A stretch of 29,189 nt of DNA. Origin: an uncultured Clostridia bacterium. GTDB lineage: Bacteria; Bacillota; Clostridia; Oscillospirales; Acutalibacteraceae. Within the stretch, counting starts at the first letter, position 1; every line of letters starts with the position of its first letter. The DNA is taken from the NCBI GenBank assembly GCA_904420155.1, contig CAJFUH010000198.1, positions 1 to 29,189 of the forward strand, given 5' to 3'. The position numbers were made by a program, and so were the translations under genes. Below the pieces are notes generated by a model. That model saw only the letters and a program-made list of their open reading frames with translations. It did no database searches and was not told where the DNA came from. Positions 1 to 7,636 of this stretch are shown here, one piece after another.

Positions 1-120
1 AAAATGTGAATATTTACTTTTCTCCCGAAGCGCACTATCTGCCCGCCGGTATAACAGAGAAATCGATTGATGAAACAGAACGCTTTTCTTTTCCCATTGC
101 CGGGATTTTACAAAAAAATA

Positions 121-152
121 AAAGCGCTCCCGCTTATGCGGGAACGCTTTTT
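121..152 (-). terminator. Intrinsic terminator of the ribosomal superoperon
   Basis: An inverted repeat pairs AAAGCG and TCCCGC with GCGGGA and CGCTTT around a TTAT loop, with a single C/A mismatch in the stem. On the minus strand it lies just after the rplQ stop codon and is followed by a T-rich tract, so it should end the S10-spc-alpha transcript. The plus strand also has a run of five T after the stem, so it could work in both directions. Confidence 0.85.
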
Positions 153-161
153 AAACAGTTT

Positions 162-503
162 TTATAAAAGCTCAATCAGTGCCATCTCTGCGGCATCGCC
201 ACGGCGTGGCCCCAGTTTGCTGATACGGGTATAACCGCCATTGCGGTCGGCATATTTAGGAGCAATCTCTGCAAACAGCTTGTGTGCAACTTCTTCTTTT
301 GTAATAAAAGCGGCAACCAAACGCTGATTGTGTACCGTATTCTCCTTGGCCATCGTAATCATTTTCTCGGTCATCGAGCGAACCTCTTTGGCGCGAGTAA
401 CTGTGGTTTCGATTTTACCATTCTCCAAAAGAAAGGTAACCATCGCTCTGAGCATAGCAGTTCTATGAGCAGTGTCTCTTCCGAGCTTTCTAGTTCCGGG
501 CAT
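162..503 (-). CDS. rplQ: 50S ribosomal protein L17
   Basis: L17 is a large-subunit protein that packs against 23S rRNA near the peptide exit side. The 113-residue product has the usual bacterial length and opens with MPGTRKLGRDTAHRTAM, the conserved L17 amino terminus, followed by a basic helical region and a Gly-Pro-Arg-Arg-Gly-Asp segment near the end. An AGGAGTG ribosome binding site sits about 8 nt before the ATG. It is the last gene of the alpha operon, 40 nt after rpoA, and is followed by a strong hairpin terminator. A 10-nt palindrome TTAACGTTAA lies in the rpoA-rplQ spacer. Confidence 0.97.
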   Translation of the reverse strand: MPGTRKLGRDTAHRTAMLRAMVTFLLENGKIETTVTRAKEVRSMTEKMITMAKENTVHNQRLVAAFITKEEVAHKLFAEIAPKYADRNGGYTRISKLGPRRGDAAEMALIELL

Positions 504-543
504 CGAAATTTCACTCCTTTAACGTTAAGGTTGAAGCGCGGGA

Positions 544-1497
544 TTATTCGTCATCCTTGCGCAGGTTAAAGCCGAGGGAATTCATCTTCCAGACTACTTC
601 CTCCAGCGATTTGCGGCCTAAGTTGCGAACCTTCATCATATCCTCTTCCGATTTGTTAATCAAATCTTCTACAGTGTTGATACCGGCACGCTTTAAGCAG
701 TTGAAGGAACGGACAGAAAGATCCAGTTCTTCAATTGTCATTTCCAGAACCTTTTCTTTGCCCTTATCGTTCTTTTCGACCATGATCTCGGTGCTGCTTC
801 CCTTATCCGAAAGATCAACAAAAAGATTCAGGTGCTCAGTCAGAACCTTTGCAGCTAAAGAAACCGCTTCCTGTGCGCTGATCACGCCATTTGTCCATAC
901 TTCCAGGGTCAGCTTGTCATAATCAATGCTCTGGCCTACACGGGTATTCTCCACATTGTAGTTTACTTTTACGACCGGCGTATAGATGGAGTCAACCGGC
1001 AATTCGCCGATAACATTTGCACCCATATTTGCCTTGTTGCGTTCTGCCGGTACATAGCCGCGCCCTTTGTCAAGGGTGAGTTCCATGTACAGCTTTGCAC
1101 CGTCGTCCAAAGTCGCGATGTGCATATCCGGATTCAAAATTTCGACTTCGCTGTCGCATTTAATCGAATCAGCCGTTACTCTGCAAGGTCCTTCAGCGCA
1201 GATTTCCACTACCTTGGGACCATCGCAATGCAGCTTTGCAGTCAGGCCTTTGATATTCAGGACAATCTCGGTCACGTCTTCCTTTACACCCGGAATCGTG
1301 GAAAATTCATGCAACACACCGTCGATTTTCATCGAGGTAACGGCAACGCCGGGAAGGCTGGAAAGCAGTACCCGCCGAAGGCTGTTGCCCAGCGTAATAC
1401 CAAATCCGCGTTCCAACGGCTCTACCACAAATTTTCCATAGGTGCCATCATTTGCGAGCACTTCTGTCTCTATTTTCGGCTTTTCAATCTCGATCAT
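544..1497 (-). CDS. rpoA: DNA-directed RNA polymerase subunit alpha
   Basis: The alpha subunit scaffolds RNA polymerase assembly and contacts promoter UP elements and activators. The amino-terminal dimerisation domain shows LGNSLRRVLLSSLPG at residues 36-50. The carboxy-terminal DNA-binding domain (about 245-310) contains LSVRSFNCLKRAGI and RNLGRKSLEEV. I chose the ATG at 1497 (MIEIEKP, 317 residues). A longer frame adds nine residues, but those codons run through the GAAGGAGG ribosome binding site. The gene lies 70 nt after rpsD. That spacer holds two perfect hairpins, described separately, which could affect translation or processing of the rpoA message. Confidence 0.97.
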   Translation of the reverse strand: MIEIEKPKIETEVLANDGTYGKFVVEPLERGFGITLGNSLRRVLLSSLPGVAVTSMKIDGVLHEFSTIPGVKEDVTEIVLNIKGLTAKLHCDGPKVVEICAEGPCRVTADSIKCDSEVEILNPDMHIATLDDGAKLYMELTLDKGRGYVPAERNKANMGANVIGELPVDSIYTPVVKVNYNVENTRVGQSIDYDKLTLEVWTNGVISAQEAVSLAAKVLTEHLNLFVDLSDKGSSTEIMVEKNDKGKEKVLEMTIEELDLSVRSFNCLKRAGINTVEDLINKSEEDMMKVRNLGRKSLEEVVWKMNSLGFNLRKDDE

Positions 1498-1519
1498 TAG
1501 CGAACCTCCTTCACACATT

Positions 1520-1568
1520 GGCAAATTGCTTTGCCGTGATGTACATTATGCCTACGAATACAAGGCAT
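1520..1568 (-). promoter_or_regulatory. Tandem RNA hairpins between rpsD and rpoA
   Basis: On the minus-strand RNA, ATGCCT pairs perfectly with AGGCAT (1548-1568, 9-nt loop). Just downstream, GGCAAA pairs perfectly with TTTGCC around a GCAA tetraloop of GNRA type (1520-1535). The second hairpin ends about 10 nt before the rpoA ribosome binding site. Neither has a U-run, so they are not terminators. A translational-control or RNA-processing role is inferred only from position. Confidence 0.5.
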
Positions 1569-2194
1569 TACTTGGAGTACAACTCAACGATGAGTGTTTC
1601 GTCAACTGCAAGATCAACATCGTCACGTTCCGGAACGGCAATCACTTTGCCCTCAAAGGCATCGCGGTTGCATTCCAGCCACTTCGGAACCGGACGGGAA
1701 GCATTCTCTTCCAGAACAGCCTTGATTTTATCACTGGAGCGGCTCTTTTCACAAATACCGATCACTTCGCCTACCTTGGTCAGGTAAGACGGAATATCCA
1801 CTCTTCTTCCATTTACGGTAAAGTGGCCATGAACAACCAGCTGGCGGGCTTCTGCACGAGAGCTTGCCCAGCCCAGACGGTAAACCACGTTGTCAAGACG
1901 GCTTTCCAGAATGAACAGGAGTTCATCACCGGTTTTGCCCTCTTTCTTGGTTGCCATTTCATAATAATGTCTGAACTGGCCTTCCAGAACGCCATAAAAA
2001 CGTCTGGTCATCTGCTTTGCACGTAGCTGCAAGCCATATTCAGAATTCTTCTTGCGGCCCTGCCCATGCTGGCCAGGTGCATATGCTCTGCGCGCAACGG
2101 CGCATTTATCTGTGTAGCATCTCTGCCCTTTCAGGAACAGCTTTTGTCCTTCGCGGCGGCAAAGCTTACACACAGCATCGGTATATCTTGCCAT
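1568..2194 (-). CDS. rpsD: 30S ribosomal protein S4 (zinc-binding form)
   Basis: S4 is a primary 16S rRNA binder that nucleates assembly of the 5' domain of the small subunit. In some bacteria it also represses its own operon. The 208-residue protein has the bacterial length. Cys9, Cys12, Cys26 and Cys31 form a CX2C-X13-CX4C pattern, the metal-binding form of S4, where the zinc-free paralog lacks these residues. The S4 RNA-binding domain follows from about residue 97 (SRLDNVVYRLGWASSRAEAR). An AAGGAGG site precedes the ATG. It lies 33 nt after rpsK and upstream of the hairpin-rich rpsD-rpoA spacer. Confidence 0.97.
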   Translation of the reverse strand: MARYTDAVCKLCRREGQKLFLKGQRCYTDKCAVARRAYAPGQHGQGRKKNSEYGLQLRAKQMTRRFYGVLEGQFRHYYEMATKKEGKTGDELLFILESRLDNVVYRLGWASSRAEARQLVVHGHFTVNGRRVDIPSYLTKVGEVIGICEKSRSSDKIKAVLEENASRPVPKWLECNRDAFEGKVIAVPERDDVDLAVDETLIVELYSK

Positions 2195-2227
2195 ATCGTG
2201 TGTTCCTCCTTATCGGTTTTCGGTAGA

Positions 2228-2632
2228 TTAAACGCGTCTTCTCTTTGGAGGACGGCATCCGTTGTGCGGAATCGGGGTAACATCCTTGATCATGCTGACT
2301 TCAAGCCCTGCTGCCTGCAGTGCACGAATTGCAGCCTCACGGCCTGCTCCCGGTCCTTTAACATAAACCTCAACCGATTTCATCCCGTGTTCCATCGCTG
2401 CTTTTGCGGCGGTTTCTGCTGCGGTCTGAGCGGCAAAGGGGGTCGATTTTCTGGAGCCACGGAAGCCTAACTCACCGGAACTTGCCCAGGACACGGCGTT
2501 CCCCTGAACGTCTGTAATCGTAACAATTGTGTTGTTAAAAGTGGACTGGATGTGAGCAGCTCCGCGCTCAATATTCTTGCGCTCGCGGCGTCTGCGAACT
2601 GCGGTCTTTTTACCGCCTTTTTGTGCTGCCAT
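2228..2632 (-). CDS. rpsK: 30S ribosomal protein S11
   Basis: S11 sits on the 30S platform next to the mRNA exit and the anti-Shine-Dalgarno region of 16S rRNA. The 134-residue product shows the family core (IQSTFNNTIVTITD, then SSGELGFRGSRKSTPFAAQ) and the invariant basic tail with TPIPHNGCRPPKRRRV. A GGGAGGG ribosome binding site precedes the ATG. It lies 19 nt after rpsM in the alpha operon portion of the superoperon. Nothing departs from the family norm. Confidence 0.97.
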   Translation of the reverse strand: MAAQKGGKKTAVRRRRERKNIERGAAHIQSTFNNTIVTITDVQGNAVSWASSGELGFRGSRKSTPFAAQTAAETAAKAAMEHGMKSVEVYVKGPGAGREAAIRALQAAGLEVSMIKDVTPIPHNGCRPPKRRRV

Positions 2633-2651
2633 CTCTGTAATCCCTCCCTAC

Positions 2652-3020
2652 TTATTTCTTTTTGTTGGCCATGGTCTTTCTGGGACCTTTGCGGGTTCTT
2701 GCATTGGTTTTGGAGCGCTGTCCTCTTACCGGCAAGCCCTTACGGTGACGGATACCACGGTAGCAGCCGATTTCGATCAATCGTTTGATATCAAAAGCCA
2801 CGTCACGGCGAAGATCGCCTTCTACACGGCAATTGTGATCGATATATTCTCTCAGCTTAGAAGTATCATCTTCACTTAAATCTCTTACTCTGGTATCCGG
2901 ATTTACGCCGGTTGCAGCAATAATATCATTTGCTGTTTTGCGGCCAATTCCATAAATATAGGTAAGAGCAATTTCAACACGCTTATCTCTAGGTAAATCA
3001 ACACCTGCTATACGCGCCAT
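2652..3020 (-). CDS. rpsM: 30S ribosomal protein S13
   Basis: S13 lies at the top of the 30S head, forms intersubunit bridges to 23S rRNA and L5, and its tail approaches the P-site tRNA. The 122-residue product begins MARIAGVDLPRDKRVEIAL and contains the helix-two-turn-helix region YGIGRKTANDI. Its tail is strongly basic (RTRKGPRKTMANKKK), as is usual for S13. A GGAGGTG site lies about 8 nt before the ATG. It follows rpmJ after 36 nt and opens the alpha portion of the cluster. Confidence 0.97.
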   Translation of the reverse strand: MARIAGVDLPRDKRVEIALTYIYGIGRKTANDIIAATGVNPDTRVRDLSEDDTSKLREYIDHNCRVEGDLRRDVAFDIKRLIEIGCYRGIRHRKGLPVRGQRSKTNARTRKGPRKTMANKKK

Positions 3021-3056
3021 ACTGGTTGCACCTCCATGTTAAATCGGTTTGCGCCA

Positions 3057-3170
3057 TCAGCCCTGGCGCTGTTTGTGCTTGGGATTCTCACAGATAACCA
3101 TGATTTTTCCCTTGCGTTTGATAATTTTGCATTTCTCACAAATTTTCTTGACAGAAGGTCTGACTTTCAT
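3057..3170 (-). CDS. rpmJ: 50S ribosomal protein L36 (zinc-binding form)
   Basis: A 37-residue frame between infA and rpsM begins MKVRPSVKKICEKCK and ends NPKHKQRQG. It is the small zinc-ribbon protein L36 of the large subunit. Cys11, Cys14, Cys27 and His32 form the classical CX2C-X12-CX4H ligand set, so this is the metal-dependent form. A GGGAGG ribosome binding site lies about 8 nt before the ATG. The position between infA and rpsM is the conserved one in Bacillota. It is too short for most ORF length cut-offs. Confidence 0.96.
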   Translation of the reverse strand: MKVRPSVKKICEKCKIIKRKGKIMVICENPKHKQRQG

Positions 3171-3206
3171 TTTGTGCGCCTCCCTTGGTGATGTGGTGAA
3201 TTGTGT

Positions 3207-3425
3207 TTATTTCGAACGCCAGGTAATCCGCCCTCTGGTAAGGTCATAGGGAGACAACTCCACAGTAACCTTATCGCCCGGCAGAATCCGGATAAAATTC
3301 ATCCGCAGTTTGCCGGAAATATGGGCCAGGATAACATGGCCATTGGGAAGCTCTACATTGAACATTGCGTTCGGCAGTGCTTCGGTTACGGTACCTTCTA
3401 TTTCAATTACGTCCTGTTTTGACAT
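3207..3425 (-). CDS. infA: Translation initiation factor IF-1
   Basis: IF-1 binds the 30S A site during initiation and helps IF-2 and IF-3 select the start codon. The 72-residue protein is a single S1-like OB fold and shows the family signatures FNVELPNGHVILAHISGK and MNFIRILPGDKVTVELSPYD. It ends TRGRITWRSK, as bacterial IF-1 usually does. An AGAGGGGG site precedes the ATG. The gene lies 15 nt after the KOW-domain gene and 36 nt before rpmJ. Confidence 0.97.
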   Translation of the reverse strand: MSKQDVIEIEGTVTEALPNAMFNVELPNGHVILAHISGKLRMNFIRILPGDKVTVELSPYDLTRGRITWRSK

Positions 3426-3440
3426 TGGTATAACCCCCTC

Positions 3441-3695
3441 TTACAAATCAGTCTGCCCGTTCTGAAAAGCATTCAGAGCGGTGCGAATCTTCCGATTGGT
3501 TTGTATGGTATCTTCCGGTAAAACGGTTGCGGTAACAGCAAGATGCTTTTGTTTTTTTGTCTTGGGCCGTTCCAGCGGCCGCCGTTTTCCATCACAGATC
3601 ACTGCTGTGGAAGCATCGGCGCTGAGCACGATGAAAAAACCGCCCTTGTCATGTCCCGCAAGGGACCGGACGACCCGCCCTCTTTCCAATTCCAT
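3441..3695 (-). CDS. KOW-domain RNA-binding protein (L14e/L27e-like)
   Basis: This 84-residue basic protein has an amino-terminal KOW-like motif (GRVVRSLAGHDKGGFFIVL, residues 5-23) followed by a lysine/arginine-rich middle (KRRPLERPKTKKQKH) and a helical tail. Small proteins of this kind, related to the SH3-like fold of eukaryotic/archaeal L14e and L27e, are encoded between map and infA in many Clostridia. They are presumed to bind rRNA or ribosomes. The ribosome binding site AAGGAGTG overlaps the last codons of map, 11 nt upstream. The fold assignment comes from the motif and the context, and the molecular role is not established by anything in the sequence. Confidence 0.8.
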   Translation of the reverse strand: MELERGRVVRSLAGHDKGGFFIVLSADASTAVICDGKRRPLERPKTKKQKHLAVTATVLPEDTIQTNRKIRTALNAFQNGQTDL

Positions 3696-3706
3696 TGTGT
3701 CACTCC

Positions 3707-4459
3707 TTAATCTGGAAGTGTCAGTATCACGGGTCCGTTTTCCGTAATCGCGATGGAATGTTCAAAGTGTGCAGACAGTTTTCCATCCGCCGTAACGGTC
3801 GTCCATCCATCGGACAACACCTTTACGTCGTACACACCCTGATTGATCATGGGCTCTATGGCTATAGTCATGCCAGGCAACAGTCGCACACCCCTGCCGG
3901 GGGTGCCATAATTGGGTACACTGGGATCTTCATGCAACTTCGCACCTACTCCGTGGCCGACAAAATCTCGTACCACCGAGTAACCGCGAGTTTCGACATA
4001 CCGCTGGACCGCGCTTCCAATGTCGCCGATCCGATTTCCTGCCTGAGCAGCTTTGATGCCCTCAAACAGGCCTTCCCGTGTTGCATCCAGCAAGGATTGA
4101 GCTTCGGGGCTGATGTCCCCGCACGGAAACGTCCATGCATTGTCGCCAACAAACCCTTCAAATGTTGCGCCGACATCTACGCTGACGATATCCCCTTGCT
4201 TGATGATTGTCTTTTTATCCGGTATGCCGTGGATAACCACGTTATTCACCGAAATACAGGCGCTTGCCGGAAAACCGCCATATCCAAGGAACGAGGGCGT
4301 TGCGCCCTGCTCCTCGATATAACGCCGGACAACACGGTCGATTTCCCAGGTAGAAACACCTGGTTCCACCGCCTCGCCCGCCAGCTTCAACGCCCGTGCG
4401 GAAATTCTACCTGCATCCCGCATTGCTGCGAGTTCGCGGCTGGTTTTTAGCACAATCAT
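3707..4459 (-). CDS. map: Methionine aminopeptidase, type I
   Basis: This cytosolic metallopeptidase removes the initiator methionine from nascent proteins. The 250-residue product has the pita-bread fold signatures. The metal ligands appear as Asp95 (SVDVGA), Asp106 (VGDNAWTF), His169 (GHGVG), Glu202 (IEPM) and Glu233 (FEHS), with substrate-side His77 in VVIHGIP. There is no amino-terminal zinc or SH3 extension, so it is the short type Ia form. It starts 2 nt after the adk stop with only a weak AGAGG site, so translational coupling to adk is likely. The Asn-Ala-Trp after Asp106 differs from the more common Thr-Ala-Arg but leaves the ligands intact. Confidence 0.95.
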   Translation of the reverse strand: MIVLKTSRELAAMRDAGRISARALKLAGEAVEPGVSTWEIDRVVRRYIEEQGATPSFLGYGGFPASACISVNNVVIHGIPDKKTIIKQGDIVSVDVGATFEGFVGDNAWTFPCGDISPEAQSLLDATREGLFEGIKAAQAGNRIGDIGSAVQRYVETRGYSVVRDFVGHGVGAKLHEDPSVPNYGTPGRGVRLLPGMTIAIEPMINQGVYDVKVLSDGWTTVTADGKLSAHFEHSIAITENGPVILTLPD

Positions 4460-4461
4460 TA

Positions 4462-5094
4462 TTATGCCTCTAATGCCGCAAGAGTCAGGCGGGTTGTATC
4501 CGCTACTTCTTCCTGGCCGTTCACAATCTTCAGTTTTCCCTGTTTGGCATAGTAGTCCTTAAGGGGCTCTGTCTGATCGTGATAGACCTTTAAGCGTTCT
4601 TTTACGGTGTCAGGATGGTCATCCTTGCGCTGAATAAGGGTGCCTCCGCATTTGTTGCATTTGCCTTCTACCGCCGGCTTTTTGTAAAGCAGGTGATAGC
4701 TTGCTCCGCAGCTTTCGCAGACACGGCGTCCGGACATACGCTTGACAATTGCTTCGTCCTCGACCTCGATATCAATTACCTTGTCGATGACAATGCCCAT
4801 TTTGTCCAGAGCCTCGGCCTGAGGAATGGTGCGCGGGAATCCGTCCAGGATAAAGCCATTCTTGCAGTCATCCTTTGCCAAACGTTCCTGGATGATGCCG
4901 ATTACAACTTCGTCCGGGACAAGTTTGCCCTCGTCCATATAGGACTTTGCGCGCAATCCCATCTCGGTGCCGTTTTTCAGCGCTTCACGGATAATATTAC
5001 CCGTTGAGATTGTGGGAATTGATAAATGTTCGCAGATAACCTCTGCTTGGGTTCCTTTTCCGGCGCCCGGTGCGCCCAACAAAATCAAATTCAT
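4462..5094 (-). CDS. adk: Adenylate kinase (zinc-lid form)
   Basis: Adenylate kinase interconverts ATP plus AMP with two ADP. The 210-residue protein shows the P-loop GAPGAGKGT (residues 7-15), the AMP-binding region STGNIIREAL, and the DGFPRT motif at 84-89. The LID (about 122-160) carries Cys126, Cys129, Cys146 and Cys149, giving the CX2C-X16-CX2C zinc site typical of Gram-positive enzymes. A GAAGGAGG site precedes the ATG. The secY-adk-map order is the standard spc arrangement in Bacillota. Confidence 0.97.
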   Translation of the reverse strand: MNLILLGAPGAGKGTQAEVICEHLSIPTISTGNIIREALKNGTEMGLRAKSYMDEGKLVPDEVVIGIIQERLAKDDCKNGFILDGFPRTIPQAEALDKMGIVIDKVIDIEVEDEAIVKRMSGRRVCESCGASYHLLYKKPAVEGKCNKCGGTLIQRKDDHPDTVKERLKVYHDQTEPLKDYYAKQGKLKIVNGQEEVADTTRLTLAALEA

Positions 5095-5130
5095 ACGTAA
5101 GCTCCTCCTTCACATAGTCTTCATCCGCAA

Positions 5131-6468
5131 TTATTCCAAAAATCCTTTGTAATGGCGCATCATCATCTGGGATTCCATCTGTTTTGCTGTGTCGAGCGCA
5201 ACGCCGACCAGAATGATAATGGAGGTTCCACCAAGCGTCATGTCGGACAAACCGCTCACACCGCCGAAGATGATGGGAAGCAGCGCAACGACCGCAAGGA
5301 ACAAAGCGCCGATCAATGTAATCTTAGAGAGTATCCGCGAAATAAAGTCCGCAGTCGGTTTGCCAGGGCGTACACCCGGGATCGTACCGTTACTCTGACG
5401 AAGATTATTGGCCATTTCAACCGGATTATACTGAATTGCCACATAGAAGTAGGCAAACATCAGGATCAACAGGAAATAGATCACCCCATACACCCATCCG
5501 GTCGTGGAAAACGCATCAAAGAAGCCTTTCCAGAAGCTGCCCTCTTCCAGGCTGTCGCCCAGGAAGAACTGGATGGTGCTGGGAATGGAAAGAATCGAGC
5601 TTGCAAAGATAATCGGCATAACACCCGACATGGACACCTTTACCGGGATATGGCTGCTCTGGCCGCCGTACATTTTCCGGCCGACCACACGCTTGGCATA
5701 CTGCACCGGGATCCGGCGCTCGGAATCGTTCATGAATACGATAAACCAGATAACCGCCAGGAACAGAATAACGAACAGCGGAACCGAAATAAAGTTTTGT
5801 CCAAATCCGCTCGGATTGTTAATAGCATCCTGCAGATGGCCCCACAGTCTTCCAAACGTGACCGGAAGCCTCGCCACGATTCCCGCAAACAGCAGGATCG
5901 AAATGCCGTTGCCGATTCCTTTTTGGTTGATCTGCTCGCCCAACCACATCATCAATGCAGTACCTGCAGTAAAAGCAAGAACGATGATAAAGGCCGAGAA
6001 GACCAGCGCTCCGCCCTCATTGTGGAGCAGAATCGGAGTACCATTGTAATTGCTGTTATACAGCCAGAAGAAATATGCTGTGCCCTGGATCAATCCGAGT
6101 ACCACAGTCACATAGCGCGTGATGGTCGCAATCTTTTTGCGCCCTTCCTCGCCTTCCTTCGACAATCTCTCCAGCGGGCGAATTGCCACTGTGAGCAGCT
6201 GCATAATAATGGACGAGTTGATGTATGGGGTGACACCCATTGCAAAAATGGTTGCCTGGGCAAATGCACCGCCCGTCAACATATCCAAATAGCCAAGTGC
6301 TGTTCCGCTGATGGCAGAATCACTCATCAGCCCCGCCAATGCTTCTGAATTCAAAAACGGAACCGGAATGACCGAACCAAAACGGAATACGATAATAATG
6401 AACAGGGTAAAAAGAATCTTCCTGCGAAGATCCGGAATACTCCAGGCGTTTCTAATTGTTTTAAACAA
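5131..6468 (-). CDS. secY: Preprotein translocase subunit SecY (TTG start)
   Basis: SecY is the channel of the SecYEG translocon in the cytoplasmic membrane. The 445-residue product has the ten-helix pattern, the amino terminus FKTIRNAWSIPDLRRK, the plug/TM2 region YLDMLTGGAFAQATIFAMG, and the cytoplasmic loop RRIPVQYAKR. The start codon is TTG at 6468, preceded by GAGGTGATC inside the last codons of rplO. No ATG gives a normal SecY amino terminus. Only one nucleotide separates it from the rplO stop, so translation is probably coupled to L15. Confidence 0.95.
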   Translation of the reverse strand: MFKTIRNAWSIPDLRRKILFTLFIIIVFRFGSVIPVPFLNSEALAGLMSDSAISGTALGYLDMLTGGAFAQATIFAMGVTPYINSSIIMQLLTVAIRPLERLSKEGEEGRKKIATITRYVTVVLGLIQGTAYFFWLYNSNYNGTPILLHNEGGALVFSAFIIVLAFTAGTALMMWLGEQINQKGIGNGISILLFAGIVARLPVTFGRLWGHLQDAINNPSGFGQNFISVPLFVILFLAVIWFIVFMNDSERRIPVQYAKRVVGRKMYGGQSSHIPVKVSMSGVMPIIFASSILSIPSTIQFFLGDSLEEGSFWKGFFDAFSTTGWVYGVIYFLLILMFAYFYVAIQYNPVEMANNLRQSNGTIPGVRPGKPTADFISRILSKITLIGALFLAVVALLPIIFGGVSGLSDMTLGGTSIIILVGVALDTAKQMESQMMMRHYKGFLE

Positions 6469-6469
6469 T

Positions 6470-6910
6470 TTAGATCACCTCGGCCTTCCCACCGGCAGCC
6501 TCAATCTTCTGCTTTGCAGCTTCAGAGAAAGCAGCAACCTTTACAGTCAAGCTTTTCGTCAGAGTACCGTTGGAAAGAATCTTGATCCCGTCACAACTCT
6601 TTTTCACAATTCCGGAATCCATCAGGACCTTTGTATCGACGACAGCGCCGTTTTCAAATACTTCTAATGTTCCGACGTTTACTGTAACAATCTTATTCGC
6701 AAAAATATTGTTGAACCCTCTTTTGGGGATACGTCTCTGCAACGGCATCTGGCCGCCTTCAAAGCCGGGACGCATTCCTCTGCCTGCTCTGGCCTTTTGT
6801 CCTTTATGGCCTTTGCCGGCAGTTTTGCCCTGTCCGGAGCCATGTCCTCTGCCAATGCGCTTTGCATCGCGTGTGGAACCCGGAACTGCAGACAAATCAT
6901 GCAACTTCAT
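6470..6910 (-). CDS. rplO: 50S ribosomal protein L15
   Basis: L15 is a late-assembly large-subunit protein with a long glycine/arginine-rich amino-terminal extension that penetrates 23S rRNA. The 146-residue product shows this extension: MKLHDLSAVPGSTRDAKRIG, then repeated Gly-Lys/Gly-Gln residues and GFEGGQMPLQRRIPKRGFNN. A globular carboxy-terminal part ends in KAEVI. An AAGGAGGTG site precedes the ATG. It follows rpmD after 18 nt, and its last codons contain the secY ribosome binding site. Confidence 0.97.
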   Translation of the reverse strand: MKLHDLSAVPGSTRDAKRIGRGHGSGQGKTAGKGHKGQKARAGRGMRPGFEGGQMPLQRRIPKRGFNNIFANKIVTVNVGTLEVFENGAVVDTKVLMDSGIVKKSCDGIKILSNGTLTKSLTVKVAAFSEAAKQKIEAAGGKAEVI

Positions 6911-6928
6911 TTACTCGCACCTCCTTGC

Positions 6929-7108
6929 TTACGCTTTGCTTACCTCGATGAGGTGGATAATCTTAGCCACCTTGCCATTGGTCTGCGGATTGGCAGGCTG
7001 CATTACGCTGTCGCCAATCTTTTTAAGACCAAGAGACTGGGCAGTTGCAATCTGGTCCTTTTTGGCGCCGATAAGACTTTTTACCAGCGTTATTTTTAAC
7101 TGTTCCAT
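6929..7108 (-). CDS. rpmD: 50S ribosomal protein L30
   Basis: A 59-residue frame lies between rpsE and rplO. It begins MEQLKITLVKSLIGAKKDQ and continues TAQSLGLKKIGDSVMQP, the ferredoxin-like L30 core. An AGGGGG ribosome binding site lies 7-8 nt before the ATG. Its place between S5 and L15 is the conserved one. It just misses a 60-residue length filter, so automated tracks can omit it. Confidence 0.96.
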   Translation of the reverse strand: MEQLKITLVKSLIGAKKDQIATAQSLGLKKIGDSVMQPANPQTNGKVAKIIHLIEVSKA

Positions 7109-7123
7109 TTTGCTGCCCCCTTA

Positions 7124-7621
7124 TTATAAAATCTCTTTAACCGATTTGCCGCGGATTGCCGCAACTTCTTCGGCTGTGCGCAATTTTGAAAGACCTTCAA
7201 TGGTTGCGCGAACTACATTGCACGGGTTGTTGGAACGCAGTGCTTTGGTACGGATATCTTTGATCCCGGCAGATTCCACAACTGCACGAACCGGGCCGCC
7301 GGCGATAACACCGGTACCAGGGGCAGCGGGTTTCAGCAGAACACGGCCAGCACCATATGCGCCGATAATTTCGTGCGGGATGGTCGAGCCGCGCAGAGAA
7401 ACCTTAATCAGGTTTTTCTTTGCATCTTCGATTCCCTTGCGGATGGAATCCGGAACTTCGCCTGCTTTTCCAATTCCAAATCCTACGGTGCCGTTTCCGT
7501 CACCCACTACAACCAGAGCAGCAAATTTAAAAATACGGCCACCCTTTACGGTTTTAGAAACGCGGTTGATTGCAACTACGCGCTCTTTCAGTTCCATCGT
7601 TGAAGCGTCAATCCTAGCCAA
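7124..7621 (-). CDS. rpsE: 30S ribosomal protein S5 (TTG start)
   Basis: S5 lies at the mRNA entrance on the 30S subunit and affects decoding accuracy and mRNA unwinding. The 165-residue product has the amino-terminal double-stranded-RNA-binding-like domain (LKERVVAINRVSKTVKGG and VGDGNGTVGFGIGKAGEVP) and the carboxy-terminal S5 domain. The start is TTG at 7621, seven nucleotides after AAGGAGG, giving the usual MARIDAS beginning. The first ATG lies eight codons later and has no comparable spacing to a binding site. It is 15 nt from both neighbours. Confidence 0.95.
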   Translation of the reverse strand: MARIDASTMELKERVVAINRVSKTVKGGRIFKFAALVVVGDGNGTVGFGIGKAGEVPDSIRKGIEDAKKNLIKVSLRGSTIPHEIIGAYGAGRVLLKPAAPGTGVIAGGPVRAVVESAGIKDIRTKALRSNNPCNVVRATIEGLSKLRTAEEVAAIRGKSVKEIL

Positions 7622-7636
7622 AAGTATTCCTCCTTT

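Noticed and set aside
3..167. Open plus-strand frame at the left edge, which could be the end of a gene
   Set aside because: It runs straight through the terminator hairpin and into the rplQ stop region, has no start in view, and matches nothing I recognise. The edge makes it undecidable.
1498..1524. Longer rpoA start at 1524
   Set aside because: The extra nine codons include the Shine-Dalgarno sequence; MIEIEKP at 1497 matches RpoA.
5152..6348. 398-residue plus-strand frame opposite secY
   Set aside because: It is antisense to a clear SecY gene, has biased shadow composition (His/Arg/Gln-rich) and no ribosome binding site.
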